64,000 nt of DNA, from positions 19,133 through 83,132 of the forward strand of contig CBDCGX010000010.1 in NCBI GenBank assembly GCA_965216965.1. The letters run 5' to 3'. Positions 46,644 to 56,238 of the stretch are shown piece after piece. A program made the translations under genes and the position numbers. Under the pieces are notes generated by a model. That model did not search any database. It saw only the letters and a list, made by a program, of their open reading frames with translations, and had not been told where the DNA came from. The first letter of the stretch is position 1. Every line of letters begins with the position of its first letter. The stretch is from CBDAKK01 sp965216965. Its GTDB lineage: Bacteria > Spirochaetota > Spirochaetia > WTKD01 > G963693115.

Positions 46644-47648
46644 GTGTTACAAAAGCCATTAGAAGATAATTTAAAAAAACTTAAGAAGTTTATAAGTTCG
46701 TATCGGATTTTTTATGTCATGGGACATGAGAAACCTGATGGGGATTGCATTGGATCTCAGCTTGCGTGTGCAGGGTTGCTTAAGAAGCTTAACAAAAAAG
46801 TACACATACTTTCTTCGGGGCCTTTTTCTGATGCTGTATCTCAATTATATAGAGCATTCTTTCCAATGTATCCTCCTTCAGAGGATGTTGTAAGGGCTCA
46901 TAAAGGTGATGCTGCCGTTATTTGTGTTGATACGTCCTCTCCTAGTCGATTAGGTCATTTCTTTTTGCCACTTAAGGATCTTCCTTTAGCGGTTATAGAT
47001 CATCATGCCGAAGGAGAGTCATATGGAGAGGTGAAGTATATAGATCAAACGGCCTCTTCAAATACCCTTCTCATATATAGACTTTTTAAAGAGTATAGAA
47101 TAGTTCCTACAAAAGAAGATGCATATTTTATATTGTTGGGTCTCCTTACCGACACTCAATTTTTCCGTTTTGTGTCTGCAAAAAACACCGAGCCTTTTGA
47201 GGTTGCTGCAAAAATGGTAAGGTTAGGAGTATCGCCACGAGAGATATATAGGCAAATCGAATTTGGATACACGTTTTTATCAAGAAAGATTCTTGCAACT
47301 ATACTCAATAGAGCTACTCGTGTAAATAATAATCGAATTGTGCTTACGCATATAAGACATGGTGATTATATGTATAAAGATGATATTCCTCAGTCATATG
47401 AAGTATACCAAATACTTCAAGGAGTACAAAAGATAGAGATCGTTGTATATATTCATGAAGATGTGAGAGATGATGGTAGTGTAGTATGCAAGATAGGATT
47501 GCGATCTCAAAGAATAGTAGATGTTGCAAAAATAGCAAGATCATTTAATGGGGGAGGGCATACTAAGGCATCGGGTTTTATGATAGCAAAGCCACTTTCT
47601 GAGGTATGGGATTTTCTTAAGAAGTATTTTGATGAGCTTTCTATATGA
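46644..47648 (+). CDS. nrnA: DHH-family phosphoesterase (NrnA-like nanoRNase/pAp phosphatase)
   Basis: A manganese phosphoesterase that degrades very short RNAs and 3'-phosphoadenosine 5'-phosphate. Motifs are GHEKPDGDCIGSQLA (residues 27-41), VCVDTSSPSRLG with the Asp of motif 2, IDHHAEG (the DHH motif) and LGLLTDTQFFRF. The C-terminal DHHA1 domain ends in GGGHTKASGF. It starts with GTG at 46644, 12 bases after the upstream stop. Length 334 aa is normal for NrnA. A cyclic-dinucleotide (GdpP-like) role is less likely because no PAS or GGDEF part is present. Confidence 0.88.
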   Translation: MLQKPLEDNLKKLKKFISSYRIFYVMGHEKPDGDCIGSQLACAGLLKKLNKKVHILSSGPFSDAVSQLYRAFFPMYPPSEDVVRAHKGDAAVICVDTSSPSRLGHFFLPLKDLPLAVIDHHAEGESYGEVKYIDQTASSNTLLIYRLFKEYRIVPTKEDAYFILLGLLTDTQFFRFVSAKNTEPFEVAAKMVRLGVSPREIYRQIEFGYTFLSRKILATILNRATRVNNNRIVLTHIRHGDYMYKDDIPQSYEVYQILQGVQKIEIVVYIHEDVRDDGSVVCKIGLRSQRIVDVAKIARSFNGGGHTKASGFMIAKPLSEVWDFLKKYFDELSI

Positions 47649-48177
47649 ATGATAATGTGTAATAAAAAACAGTAGAGTAACTGTTCTTATTAGAGAACTC
47701 CAAAAGAAGAAGGAAAGAAAGAAAGCAATAGGAGTAAAGAGAAATAACAATAACAAGCCAATCTTTCCAATTAGGGGGCAACATAGAAGCAGGCTGTTTT
47801 TATAGTCTTCATCACAATAATAAATATTGCTAACCAAAATTTTAAAACATATTCTTTATGCTGTTGATCCTGATGTGTATCAAACCTATGGTCTTGAATA
47901 TATCATCTCTGTTCCATTGTCCAGTTTATTTGAACAATACTTTGATTTTTTTGGGGAGGTTTTATAAAGTTAGGAAATTTGTATATCTTTTTTGTTATTT
48001 TTTGATATGTTTTTAATTAATCTAATTTTTTTATTGTAATGCGATTTAATATTATGTTAACTTGCTATTTTAGAAGTCTTTTTACCAATTTTGAAAATGT
48101 TAATGGGTTTCTTAACAGTTTTTTGTATCCTTGCAAAATATTCTTCTCCGTAATTCAAAATGCATTGCTAATCGTAG
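47649..48177. other. Gene-poor region with possible coding debris
   Basis: This 529-base gap holds no convincing full gene. A short open stretch (47827-47965) reading LLTKILKHILYAVDPDVYQT and on to a stop looks like the C-terminal end of a lost protein. Otherwise it is AT-rich; no RNA gene is seen until tRNA-Asn. Confidence 0.5.
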
Positions 48178-48250
48178 CTCCCCCAGTTGGACTCGAACCA
48201 ACGACCCGATGGTTAACAGCCATCTGCTCTACCAGCTGAGCTACAGGGGA
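48178..48250 (-). tRNA. tRNA-Asn (GTT)
   Basis: On the minus strand a 73-base cloverleaf: acceptor TCCCCTG with TGGGGGA including G-T pairs, D-arm GCTCAGCTGGTAGAGC, anticodon loop CTGTTAA with GTT at 48217-48215, and T-arm with GGTTCGAACC. Discriminator G, CCA not encoded. It lies 68 bases upstream of nothing on its strand and ends toward the DHH gene gap. Confidence 0.97.
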
Positions 48251-48318
48251 ATGTATATATATAATTGTTGCATATACTATCTTTTATGTCAATATCTTTG
48301 TACAATACTACGTACTAT

Positions 48319-51036
48319 TTATAATTTCGCCTTATGAATTTCTTTTATTTTCACGTTGTATTCTTTGTCATTAATGGTAAAACTACATAGTTCGTTTAGC
48401 TTCCTTTTGTATAACTTCTTTCCAATTGGTGAAAGATATGATATTATATTCTTTTCAGGTGAAGATTCCCAGGGACCGAGTATGGTAAACTCTTTACGAG
48501 CCTTATCGTTGACATTTTCAAAAATGATGCGAGTTCCAAAGCTCACAAAATCTGTAGAAAGATTATCTTCTTTGAAGATTTTTGCCTGCTCAAGCTCTTG
48601 TTTTAAAAGGGCTGCTCTGGTATTAAGCATTTCCTGATGTTCAAGTGCTGCTTTATATTCTGCATTTTCTTTAAGGTCTCCAAAGGAGCGTGCTTTTTCA
48701 ATTTCTTTGCTGTTTTCTGGAACTTCTATCTCATGCAAATGCTGTAGCTCCTTTTGTTTTTTCTTGTATGATTTTTCAAGAGTGAGAAATCCTGTAGAAG
48801 AAGTTACATCATCAATATCAAATCCATCATTAAATTCAAAATCAGGGAAGCGTTTTTCAATAATTTCTCGGATAGCGAGTATATGCGATGGAATAATGTC
48901 ACTTAGCTGACTCAAGAGAGAATAAAGATATTGTATGTCGTCGAGTTTTTTTGTTTTAAAAACAGTGGTAATTCTATCTGTTGTAAAGAGATAATCTTCT
49001 ACATGTTGCATAATTCGTTTGTTTTGAGGAGTATTATGTTTGTTTTGGATATCTCGTGTTATTAGAATGGCTGTTTTAATGATATCTGCATATATTTTAA
49101 ACACATCTACATCCTCAAGCCATTTTTTGCTATGCTGGGTAACAGTAAACCAAATAAAAGCATTTTTGGATGATTGACAGTTTTGTTGGAGAGATATATA
49201 TATTTCTTTTAAAAAATCATATTCCTCTTCTTTTTCGAGCAATTTTACTATGTCTGTGGTATAGTGATGCGGAATAAGTTCTATATATAATTCTTTCCAA
49301 TTGGGACATAAGTCTTTGATGAGTATAAAGAGCCAGTTTTTGTAATCGGTAATTTGTAGTGTTTGTATAATTGTTTTTAAATTTTTTATTGTTAGTTCTG
49401 GTATTATTGTTGCGAGTGAAAGTTCTAGCTTTTGTTGTGCTGTTTTCATATAATTGCAGACATCATTACATATAAAAAGTGCGTGTACATAGTCTTCTGT
49501 AAATGGAAGTTCAGTGAAAGTATTTGTTTTTGTTTTTAAGTGTGCATTACAATATTCAAACATTTGCCAAAATGCATCAATATATTCATTATCGTCTAAA
49601 GAATTAGTTTTTAATGATTTTTTAAAGCATTTTGCTTTTCCTACAAACTTTTCTTCCATTCTAAAAAGAGAAAGTACTTTGTCACCATGTCCAATGGGGG
49701 TGTTAGAATATGTATATTGATCGCTTGTATTTGAGAGCATTTTAAAAGATAAGTTATTTGCAAAGTGCTTTCGTGCTTTTAGGCTCCACGAATTCCATTC
49801 TTTTTCGGTTAGTAATTGTGGTGTTAGTTCGGATTTTATTGTTTTCATGTTTGCAGAGCCGAGACTTTTTACTATGCGAGTAAGCGTCCACAAAGGATCA
49901 GAAAGAATTTTCTCTCGAAGTTTCTCTTTTGGAAGTACGCTTGAGAGTACTCTAAAGTGGTTCTTTGGTAAGGGTTCAAGAGAGGATACTGCCATTCCAA
50001 TATCCATTTGATGATTTCGTTTTTTTGCAAAATCTATGCATAAATAACGGTGCGTTGTTTCTTTTATGCGTCCTATGCCCCATTTATTGTGGTAGACAAA
50101 ACTATTGGGAGAAAATGCGATGTGTTTCTCAAAATCCGAAATTGCCTCGTTAACATTTCTCCAGTTTTGCGAGAGGTTAGACATTCTAATAAAATCTTCA
50201 AGTTTGGGGTTGCTTTTATATTTCTTTCGGTAGACATTAACGAGTTCTTCTCTGTATTGTTCATTGTTTGGTTTTAGTTTAAGTAAGTGTTTTAATACAG
50301 TTATTTGTAGATTGAAATTATTTGGATGTTGTTCGTATATGGAATCTTTTAAAAGGCATAACAGTTCTTCTGATTTTTCTCCAGCTTGGTTGCGCTCTAG
50401 GTTTTGGGTGAACGAAAAATAAAATTCGGTATCAAGAGAATCATACTGTAGGAGCGTTTTCCATATGTTTTTGGCATTGTCATAATCTTTTTTTAAGAGA
50501 TAGCGGTTGATAGCTTTTTTATAGTCTTTTATAGCTTCTTTGATAGTATCATTGTTTTTTGCTTTATGAGATGCTAATTTCACAAGAATATCTGCTTCTT
50601 CAAAATCTTCATGTATTATAGCTTCCCATATGGGCATAAGTTTTTCGGTTTGTTTGTTTTCTTCATATACGCTGACCAACACTCGTAGAGCATTAAGGCT
50701 ATTATTGAATGTAAGAATTGCTTTTGCAAGTGTTTCCACGCAGTCCCATTTTTTTCCTTCAATAAATATATTGATTAGCTGCATCATGTACATATCGTCA
50801 ATTGAATTTTGTTCAAGACGGAACATACCTGCAACGTATAGCCCATAAATGCTATGCTTGTTGTTTTTAAGATGTTCTTTGGCAAACTCAAATAAGGATT
50901 CTTTTTCTTTTTCTGAAAGTGTTTTCAGTAATTCATTTGCTTCGTGAAAAGAATCTTTGGAAAACGACTGGAAATCAGCTCTTGTCCATTGTTCTGTATA
51001 TACAAGTTTTTTTACTTGTTCTAATGTTGTACTCAC
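48319..51036 (-). CDS. greA: Spirochaetal long GreA transcription elongation factor
   Basis: GreA makes stalled RNA polymerase cleave its transcript. Only the last 155 residues are GreA: coiled coil with acidic tip signature FGDLKENAEYKAALE and the C-terminal FKBP-like domain (FGTRIIFENV...FTILGPWES). The preceding 750 residues are helical-repeat/TPR-like with FSPNSFVYHNKWGIGRIKE, as in the roughly 900-aa GreA of Borrelia and Treponema. This architecture is the best taxonomic marker in the window. GTG start at 51036 follows GAGGTG at six bases. 905 aa. The function of the large N-terminal part is not known to me. Confidence 0.93.
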   Translation of the reverse strand: MSTTLEQVKKLVYTEQWTRADFQSFSKDSFHEANELLKTLSEKEKESLFEFAKEHLKNNKHSIYGLYVAGMFRLEQNSIDDMYMMQLINIFIEGKKWDCVETLAKAILTFNNSLNALRVLVSVYEENKQTEKLMPIWEAIIHEDFEEADILVKLASHKAKNNDTIKEAIKDYKKAINRYLLKKDYDNAKNIWKTLLQYDSLDTEFYFSFTQNLERNQAGEKSEELLCLLKDSIYEQHPNNFNLQITVLKHLLKLKPNNEQYREELVNVYRKKYKSNPKLEDFIRMSNLSQNWRNVNEAISDFEKHIAFSPNSFVYHNKWGIGRIKETTHRYLCIDFAKKRNHQMDIGMAVSSLEPLPKNHFRVLSSVLPKEKLREKILSDPLWTLTRIVKSLGSANMKTIKSELTPQLLTEKEWNSWSLKARKHFANNLSFKMLSNTSDQYTYSNTPIGHGDKVLSLFRMEEKFVGKAKCFKKSLKTNSLDDNEYIDAFWQMFEYCNAHLKTKTNTFTELPFTEDYVHALFICNDVCNYMKTAQQKLELSLATIIPELTIKNLKTIIQTLQITDYKNWLFILIKDLCPNWKELYIELIPHHYTTDIVKLLEKEEEYDFLKEIYISLQQNCQSSKNAFIWFTVTQHSKKWLEDVDVFKIYADIIKTAILITRDIQNKHNTPQNKRIMQHVEDYLFTTDRITTVFKTKKLDDIQYLYSLLSQLSDIIPSHILAIREIIEKRFPDFEFNDGFDIDDVTSSTGFLTLEKSYKKKQKELQHLHEIEVPENSKEIEKARSFGDLKENAEYKAALEHQEMLNTRAALLKQELEQAKIFKEDNLSTDFVSFGTRIIFENVNDKARKEFTILGPWESSPEKNIISYLSPIGKKLYKRKLNELCSFTINDKEYNVKIKEIHKAKL

Positions 51037-51178
51037 TCATTACACCTCAGTTTTTTATAATCTGCACGCATGTAGATTATAATAATTATATTATCATTTG
51101 CTATTATAGCGTGTTTACAAAAACTTGTAAAGTGCTAGTATCAAAGCATACGATGGTAATTGTATGCTTTGCGTATAA

Positions 51179-52276
51179 TTATATTTCAATTTTTAGATAA
51201 ATATGATTTTCATATTTTGCAACTTTATCCAGTATGGCGGTTATTTCTTGTTGGGATTTTGTTGTGTTTTTGTAATGTTCAATGAGCCAAAAATAGCGAT
51301 TGAGTAATCGGGGAAGTATAACAAAGGGATCATCTTTTCCTAAGGCATGCATGTCATCAAGTTTTGATTCCATTTCACCTATGTCTATTAAGATATTGTG
51401 AAATTCTATAGGAGTGAGTTCTCGTGACAATGAAAATTCCTTTGTTATATATCCATATACTGGGATCCATTCTTTTACATATTCTTCGCTATATCTATTT
51501 TCTTCTCTTATAAGAGAGGCTATAGTATGTATAGGTTCTGCTTCTATTTCATTAAGTTTTATTTTTGTAGGGTTATGAAAAAATGCTTCTCTAAAAAGGA
51601 GTTTTGCATATGGTATTTTGTTTGTTAAATAATAACAATCTGCGAGATGGCTATGGAGGTATGCTTTTTCTAATCCTTTTGAAAGGAGAGATTTTATTAT
51701 GTGAATTGTTTTTTCATATTCTCCTAATAGTTTGAGGCAACGAAATATTTTAATTTTAAATTCCACATTGCGGTTTTTTTCGGGATTTTCTTGTATTACA
51801 TGCTTATAACATGTTTTTACTACACTCATTACAAATTGTTGGAGGGAATCAATACCTTGTTGAGATAGAGTAAATCGAGGCGATGATATGTTTTTGTGAT
51901 GTTGTATAAATGTTTCCCAATAATCAAATAGAAAATCTCCCTTTTCTTCAAATGTGCTTATGAGTTTTATATCTTCAATTTTCTCTATGCATTCTTGGAG
52001 TGCAGTGTCAAGTATTCGTAGTTCATTATTGTCTACATTGATTGTTCGAGCTTCTTTAACAGCGTTTATTGCGTGGGTAATATCATTTTCATGGAGGCAT
52101 TTATATGCTTCATAAAGAAGAGAGATTGTATCCTTATGGGTACTATGTGATGGGCTATTAATATTCTTTTGTAATAGTGATGATGATTCCTGTTGGATAT
52201 TATCTGATAGTGGCATTAGACATAGTATATTGAAAAATAACATTTCTATCAATAGCATATGGTGTTTTTTATGCAT
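51179..52276 (-). CDS. Exported TPR-like protein
   Basis: A 365-aa protein of unknown function with an N-terminal signal sequence (MLLIEMLFFNILCLMPLSD). The mature part is helical with at least two TPR-like pairs, for example LLGEYEKTIHIIKSLLSKG followed by AYLHSHLADCYYLTNKIPYA and AKLLFREAFFHNPTKI. It likely sits in the periplasm or on the outer leaflet of the inner membrane as a protein-binding scaffold. It lies upstream of greA on the same strand, divergent from rpe. Confidence 0.65.
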   Translation of the reverse strand: MHKKHHMLLIEMLFFNILCLMPLSDNIQQESSSLLQKNINSPSHSTHKDTISLLYEAYKCLHENDITHAINAVKEARTINVDNNELRILDTALQECIEKIEDIKLISTFEEKGDFLFDYWETFIQHHKNISSPRFTLSQQGIDSLQQFVMSVVKTCYKHVIQENPEKNRNVEFKIKIFRCLKLLGEYEKTIHIIKSLLSKGLEKAYLHSHLADCYYLTNKIPYAKLLFREAFFHNPTKIKLNEIEAEPIHTIASLIREENRYSEEYVKEWIPVYGYITKEFSLSRELTPIEFHNILIDIGEMESKLDDMHALGKDDPFVILPRLLNRYFWLIEHYKNTTKSQQEITAILDKVAKYENHIYLKIEI

Positions 52277-52323
52277 TATATATTAAATAGCGGATATTTG
52301 TGAATAAGTATATAATGTAGAAT

Positions 52324-52989
52324 ATGGCACATCCTTTTTTTATAGCACCTTCTGTATTAGCGGCTAATTGGGGCAATCTCAAAGATGAACTTATCTCATG
52401 CAATGAGAGTGGGGTAGAGTGGATCCATTTTGACGTAATGGATGGATCATTTGTTCCAACTATTTCTTTTGGGTCTAAATTTGTGGCGGATGTACGAAAA
52501 TATTCTAAAAGTGTTTATGATGTACATTTGATGGTGCTTAATCCTACAAAATATATAGATGAATATGCCAATGCGGGGGCAGATGCGGTTACATTTCATA
52601 TAGAAGCGGAATCTTTTTCTACGCGAGCTATAGATGCGATTCACAAAAAAAATATGAAGGCAGGCATTGCTATAAATCCCCAAACCCCGTTACAGCAGAT
52701 AGCAGAAATACTGCCGATTCTTGATATTGTTGTAATAATGTCTGTAGACCCGGGGTTTGGTGGGCAAGCATTTATTCCACAGTCTTTAGATAAAATTGCT
52801 AGGCTTAACTCTATAAAACAAGAAAAGGATTATTCATTTATGATATCAGTTGATGGGGGAGTAAATAAGAATAATGTGCGGAATATCATAGCAAGTGGTG
52901 CTGATATCTTAGTTATGGGGAGTGCATTTTTTTCTGTAAGAAGAGAAGACCGATGTGACTTTGTATCTCACATTAAAGAAAAAATATAA
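52324..52989 (+). CDS. rpe: Ribulose-phosphate 3-epimerase
   Basis: A TIM-barrel enzyme that interconverts ribulose 5-phosphate and xylulose 5-phosphate in the pentose phosphate pathway. It has the family pattern FIAPSVLAANWGNL, HFDVMDGSFVPTISFG (metal ligands), VHLMVLNP, VDPGFGGQAFIP and SVDGGVN with the second metal Asp. Length 221 aa is normal. The product feeds transketolase, encoded at the start of this window. A TPR protein gene follows three bases later. Confidence 0.96.
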   Translation: MAHPFFIAPSVLAANWGNLKDELISCNESGVEWIHFDVMDGSFVPTISFGSKFVADVRKYSKSVYDVHLMVLNPTKYIDEYANAGADAVTFHIEAESFSTRAIDAIHKKNMKAGIAINPQTPLQQIAEILPILDIVVIMSVDPGFGGQAFIPQSLDKIARLNSIKQEKDYSFMISVDGGVNKNNVRNIIASGADILVMGSAFFSVRREDRCDFVSHIKEKI

Positions 52990-52992
52990 ATT

Positions 52993-54162
52993 ATGGGAAA
53001 AGAACTATCAAAGATTTTACAAACAGCAGAAAAGTGCATTATACAGAAGAAATTCTTGCAAGCAAGTAAAGTACTTATTCCTCACGTAACAAAATACAAA
53101 TCTCATTATTATTTTATGTATCTTCTTGGCGTTATATCATTTAATTTAGATAATTATGATGATGCATATGCATATTTTTCAAGAGCCAGAGAAATCTCTT
53201 CAACACAGTCAGATCCATTACTGTATCTTTCTGTTATTGCACTCGTATCTAATAATCTGCCCAGATCGCTTGAATATTGGCTTCGTATTTTAGAAAGTGA
53301 ACCAGAAAATAAATATGCTTTGCGAGGATTAAAGCATGTTGAAAATATTGGTGATGATCTTGAAAAAATTGTAACAATCAGTGGAAATCCTTATAAAAGC
53401 GGAATAGTTCCATTGCTTGTATTTGCAGGGCAACGGCTCACAAAAGCTCTTACTATAACAGGAATGAGTATTGTGATATCTGGACTTCTCTTTGGTGCAA
53501 TATGGACGGGGATGCGAGGATATAAAACATATGTTCAAACACAAAAAAATAATGAGCGAAAGAATATAATAAGCCAACTTAACGATTCTTCCTTTGCCAA
53601 AAACCTTCCTGATGAAAAGGATTTTAATATTCATTATATTAGCCTTTCTCCCAATGCAATTAGAGATACGCTCATAAACTTAGAAAAACAATTTATTGCT
53701 CATGACGATAATAGGGCATGGGTAAGCGTTAATACAATTTTATATTCTAATGCTTTGGTGTCTCAAAAAAAACGTGCCTTTCTTATTAGTAAGTATTTAC
53801 AAGATAAAAATTTTGCTTCAGAAACTAATGTTACGTGGTTTGACTATTCTGAGGTATCTCAAATCCCATGGAAGTATAATAATGTTACTATAAAATGGAA
53901 GGGGACTGTTGTTTTTATGGAAAAGGATGATAAAAAAGATTTTCAGTTTTTAGTAGGGTTTACTGGCAATAGTAGTGAACTTAAAGGTATTGTTCCGCTT
54001 TTTATTCCTAGCATACTTGATTTAAAAGATGGAGATGAGGTAGAACTTGTAGCAAAAGTAATTTTTTCTATTCCACCGCTGCAAAAGAGAAAAAAAGATA
54101 ATATTATTATTGATGAAAAAAAATTCTCGCTGTTTGTAAAGTTGTTTCGATATTTATTATAA
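52993..54162 (+). CDS. TPR protein with central membrane helix
   Basis: A 389-aa protein. Residues 1-120 form TPR-like repeats (SHYYFMYLLGVISFNLDNYD, DAYAYFSRAREISS, then LEYWLRILESEPENKYALRG). A membrane helix (about 153-173, ALTITGMSIVISGLLFGAIW) follows and the C-terminal half is a separate, beta-rich domain. The TPR part is likely cytoplasmic and the rest periplasmic. Function unknown. It begins three bases after rpe, so the two are cotranscribed. Confidence 0.7.
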   Translation: MGKELSKILQTAEKCIIQKKFLQASKVLIPHVTKYKSHYYFMYLLGVISFNLDNYDDAYAYFSRAREISSTQSDPLLYLSVIALVSNNLPRSLEYWLRILESEPENKYALRGLKHVENIGDDLEKIVTISGNPYKSGIVPLLVFAGQRLTKALTITGMSIVISGLLFGAIWTGMRGYKTYVQTQKNNERKNIISQLNDSSFAKNLPDEKDFNIHYISLSPNAIRDTLINLEKQFIAHDDNRAWVSVNTILYSNALVSQKKRAFLISKYLQDKNFASETNVTWFDYSEVSQIPWKYNNVTIKWKGTVVFMEKDDKKDFQFLVGFTGNSSELKGIVPLFIPSILDLKDGDEVELVAKVIFSIPPLQKRKKDNIIIDEKKFSLFVKLFRYLL

Positions 54163-54293
54163 TCTGTATATTTATAGTAATGACGGTATCTTTACTTACT
54201 ATGTATTGCTGGAGATCATACTCTAATAAAGAGAGGGTGTTTAGTATATTTTCCTCTTGCTTTTATACCTATTGTGAAGTATAATAGTTTTAT

Positions 54294-54830
54294 ATGCCTA
54301 AGACATTGCGTTTTCCTAAAGGCTCGGTTATTTATTTTCATGGCGAAAATGCGGGTGAAATTTTCCTCATTAAAAGTGGAAGTGTAGTAGTATCTTCTGA
54401 TATCCACCTAGGAGTGGAAAAGAAACATCAAATTGATAAGGGGGGCTTTTTAGGTCTTCACTCTGCTCTTGATAAAATACCAAGGCAAGATGATGCAATT
54501 GCAGTTACTGATGTTGAGCTTATTGGATTTGATGTAGATGAATTTCATAAGTTAATAACAACAAAACCTAATTTATCATTACAGCTTATGAAAATGCTTT
54601 CTCATGAGCTGCGAAGTGTACATGAAAAAGGAAAAGAAATAGAAGGAATAGACCATGCTGTACGAGTTGACCCTGAATCAGGTCTTTTTATGTGTGCTAA
54701 CTTTTTTTGTAATAAAAAAGAGTATGAGAAAGCAAAGTATGTTTTGGAAAAATTTATAGAGCAATACCCGAAAAGTAATAACCTTAGTAAAGTGAGAGAT
54801 TTATTAGCATCTCTGGACAATGGAGAGTAA
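54294..54830 (+). CDS. Cyclic-nucleotide-binding domain protein without HTH
   Basis: A 178-aa protein with a CRP-type cNMP-binding fold over about residues 5-110 (FPKGSVIYFHGENAGEIFLI, then GSVVVSSD and GGFLGLHSALDKIPRQDDAIA). The usual phosphate-cassette Glu/Arg pair (GE...RSA) is weak: GLHSALDKIPRQDDA replaces it, so ligand binding is uncertain. No DNA-binding helix-turn-helix follows; instead the C-terminus (NKKEYEKAKYVLEKFIEQYP) looks like a TPR hairpin. It is followed two bases later by a paralogue with HTH, so it may be its partner. Confidence 0.8.
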   Translation: MPKTLRFPKGSVIYFHGENAGEIFLIKSGSVVVSSDIHLGVEKKHQIDKGGFLGLHSALDKIPRQDDAIAVTDVELIGFDVDEFHKLITTKPNLSLQLMKMLSHELRSVHEKGKEIEGIDHAVRVDPESGLFMCANFFCNKKEYEKAKYVLEKFIEQYPKSNNLSKVRDLLASLDNGE

Positions 54831-54832
54831 AT

Positions 54833-55462
54833 ATGAGTGAGAATTTAATTGATAAATGCGAAATGGTATTTCATGATAATGAAATAATATTTTGTGAATA
54901 TGAATTAGGAAAAGAGTTTTACTTTATAAAAAGTGGAAAAGTTCGGCTTACGAAGATTGTCAATAAGAAAGAAGTTATTATAGACATTCTCCAACATGGA
55001 ATGTTTTTTGGAGAAATGGCCGTTATTGAGTCTGCTCCAAGATCAGCTTCTGCAACAGCAAGTGGTACTGTACATATTTTAAAATTCTCACAAAACAACT
55101 TTGAATCTGTTTTTCTTGAAAATAAAGAATTAGCTGTTCGATTAATAAAAGCACTTGTAAATAGGATAAATATCCAAAAAAAGAGGCTTCATATTTTTAT
55201 GTATAAAGAGCCTATTGGGCGCGTAATAGCGTGTTTATTTAATTTGAGAGTTATTCTCAGTAGGAAAAATGAAAAAGTAAGTGTTGTTAAATCATCGGTA
55301 GATGATATTGCTAAATGGGTAAGACTTAGTGATAAAGAGTGTAAAAAAGTTATAGATTATCTTAGCCAACAGGGGCTTATTGCCGTACAAAACAATTGTA
55401 TTACTTTTCTTGACGAGGTTGATATGAAACGCCAACTTATTCTCTATTCTAAACAAAAATAA
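54833..55462 (+). CDS. Crp/Fnr-family transcription regulator
   Basis: A 209-aa regulator with a cNMP-binding domain (residues 10-120). The phosphate-cassette segment is FFGEMAVIESAPRSASATA, with the Glu and Arg typical of cAMP-binding members. It also has a dimerisation helix (LAVRLIKALVNRINIQKK) and a C-terminal winged HTH (VDDIAKWVRLSDKECKKVID and YLSQQGLIAVQNNCITFLDE). No Cys cluster, so not an Fnr-type oxygen sensor. It lies between the HTH-less paralogue and map, in one run of genes with two-base gaps and one-base spacing. Confidence 0.88.
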   Translation: MSENLIDKCEMVFHDNEIIFCEYELGKEFYFIKSGKVRLTKIVNKKEVIIDILQHGMFFGEMAVIESAPRSASATASGTVHILKFSQNNFESVFLENKELAVRLIKALVNRINIQKKRLHIFMYKEPIGRVIACLFNLRVILSRKNEKVSVVKSSVDDIAKWVRLSDKECKKVIDYLSQQGLIAVQNNCITFLDEVDMKRQLILYSKQK

Positions 55463-55463
55463 G

Positions 55464-56219
55464 GTGTCAATAATTATTAAGAATGAAACACAAATTTCTA
55501 ATGTTCGTGTTGCAGGAAGTATAATTAAGCATGTGTTTGCTCAACTGTCTGATGTGATAGTGGCGGGGATCAATACTCTTGAAATTGATAAATATATACA
55601 TCAAGCAATAGTAAAAGAGGGAGGAAAACCGGCTTTTCTAGGGTATCAAGGCTTTACAGGGGTGGCGTGTATTTCTATAAATGAAGAAATCATACATGGC
55701 GTCCCTTCTTCAAAAAAAAACATTCAAAAAGGTGATATTGTTTCTATTGATATTGGAGTTGCGTATCAAGGAAACATAGCTGATAGTGCATATACATTCT
55801 ATATAGGAGAAGATATTCCTCCCCATATAAAACGGCTTATTACTACTACGAAAGAAGCTCTTCAATTTGGAATACATGCGGTAAAGCCTAAAAATAGAAT
55901 AAGCGATGTATCGTCTACTATTTATCTTCATGCTCAAAAAGAAAAACTGGGCGTTGTAAGAGAATTCTGTGGGCATGGAGTAGGTGTAAATATACACGAG
56001 CCTCCTGAAATTCCTAATTACTGTCCTTATACAGGTGCAAATCCTAGAATGCGAGAAGGAATGATATTTGCAATAGAGCCAATGTTTACTCTTGGGACAG
56101 ATGACATCACTATAGATGAACACGATGATTTTACGGTTAAAACAAAGGACAATTCACTTTCTGCTCATTTTGAGCATACAGTATTAGTAACAAAAGATGG
56201 GTTTGATGTGCTTACCTAA
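55464..56219 (+). CDS. map: Methionine aminopeptidase, type I
   Basis: This enzyme removes the initiator methionine from nascent proteins. All five metal ligands are in recognisable motifs: Asp in DIVSIDIGVAYQG, Asp in IADSAYTF, His in CGHGVGVNIHEPP, Glu in FAIEPMFTLG and Glu in HFEHTVLVT. The active-site His of the HG motif is in EEIIHGVPS. Length 251 aa, type I without N-terminal zinc extension. It starts with GTG at 55464, one base after the upstream stop. The next gene is convergent. Confidence 0.96.
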   Translation: MSIIIKNETQISNVRVAGSIIKHVFAQLSDVIVAGINTLEIDKYIHQAIVKEGGKPAFLGYQGFTGVACISINEEIIHGVPSSKKNIQKGDIVSIDIGVAYQGNIADSAYTFYIGEDIPPHIKRLITTTKEALQFGIHAVKPKNRISDVSSTIYLHAQKEKLGVVREFCGHGVGVNIHEPPEIPNYCPYTGANPRMREGMIFAIEPMFTLGTDDITIDEHDDFTVKTKDNSLSAHFEHTVLVTKDGFDVLT

Positions 56220-56238
56220 TATAATTAGAAATGTATTA

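Noticed and set aside
47541..47837. Minus-strand 98-codon hydrophobic frame
   Set aside because: It overlaps the end of nrnA by about 100 bases, has no ribosome-binding site, and its hydrophobicity comes from purine-rich plus-strand sequence.
48039..48337. Two short open frames reading SPSWTRTNDPMVN-like peptides
   Set aside because: They lie across the minus-strand tRNA-Asn; such peptides are well-known false translations of tRNA genes.
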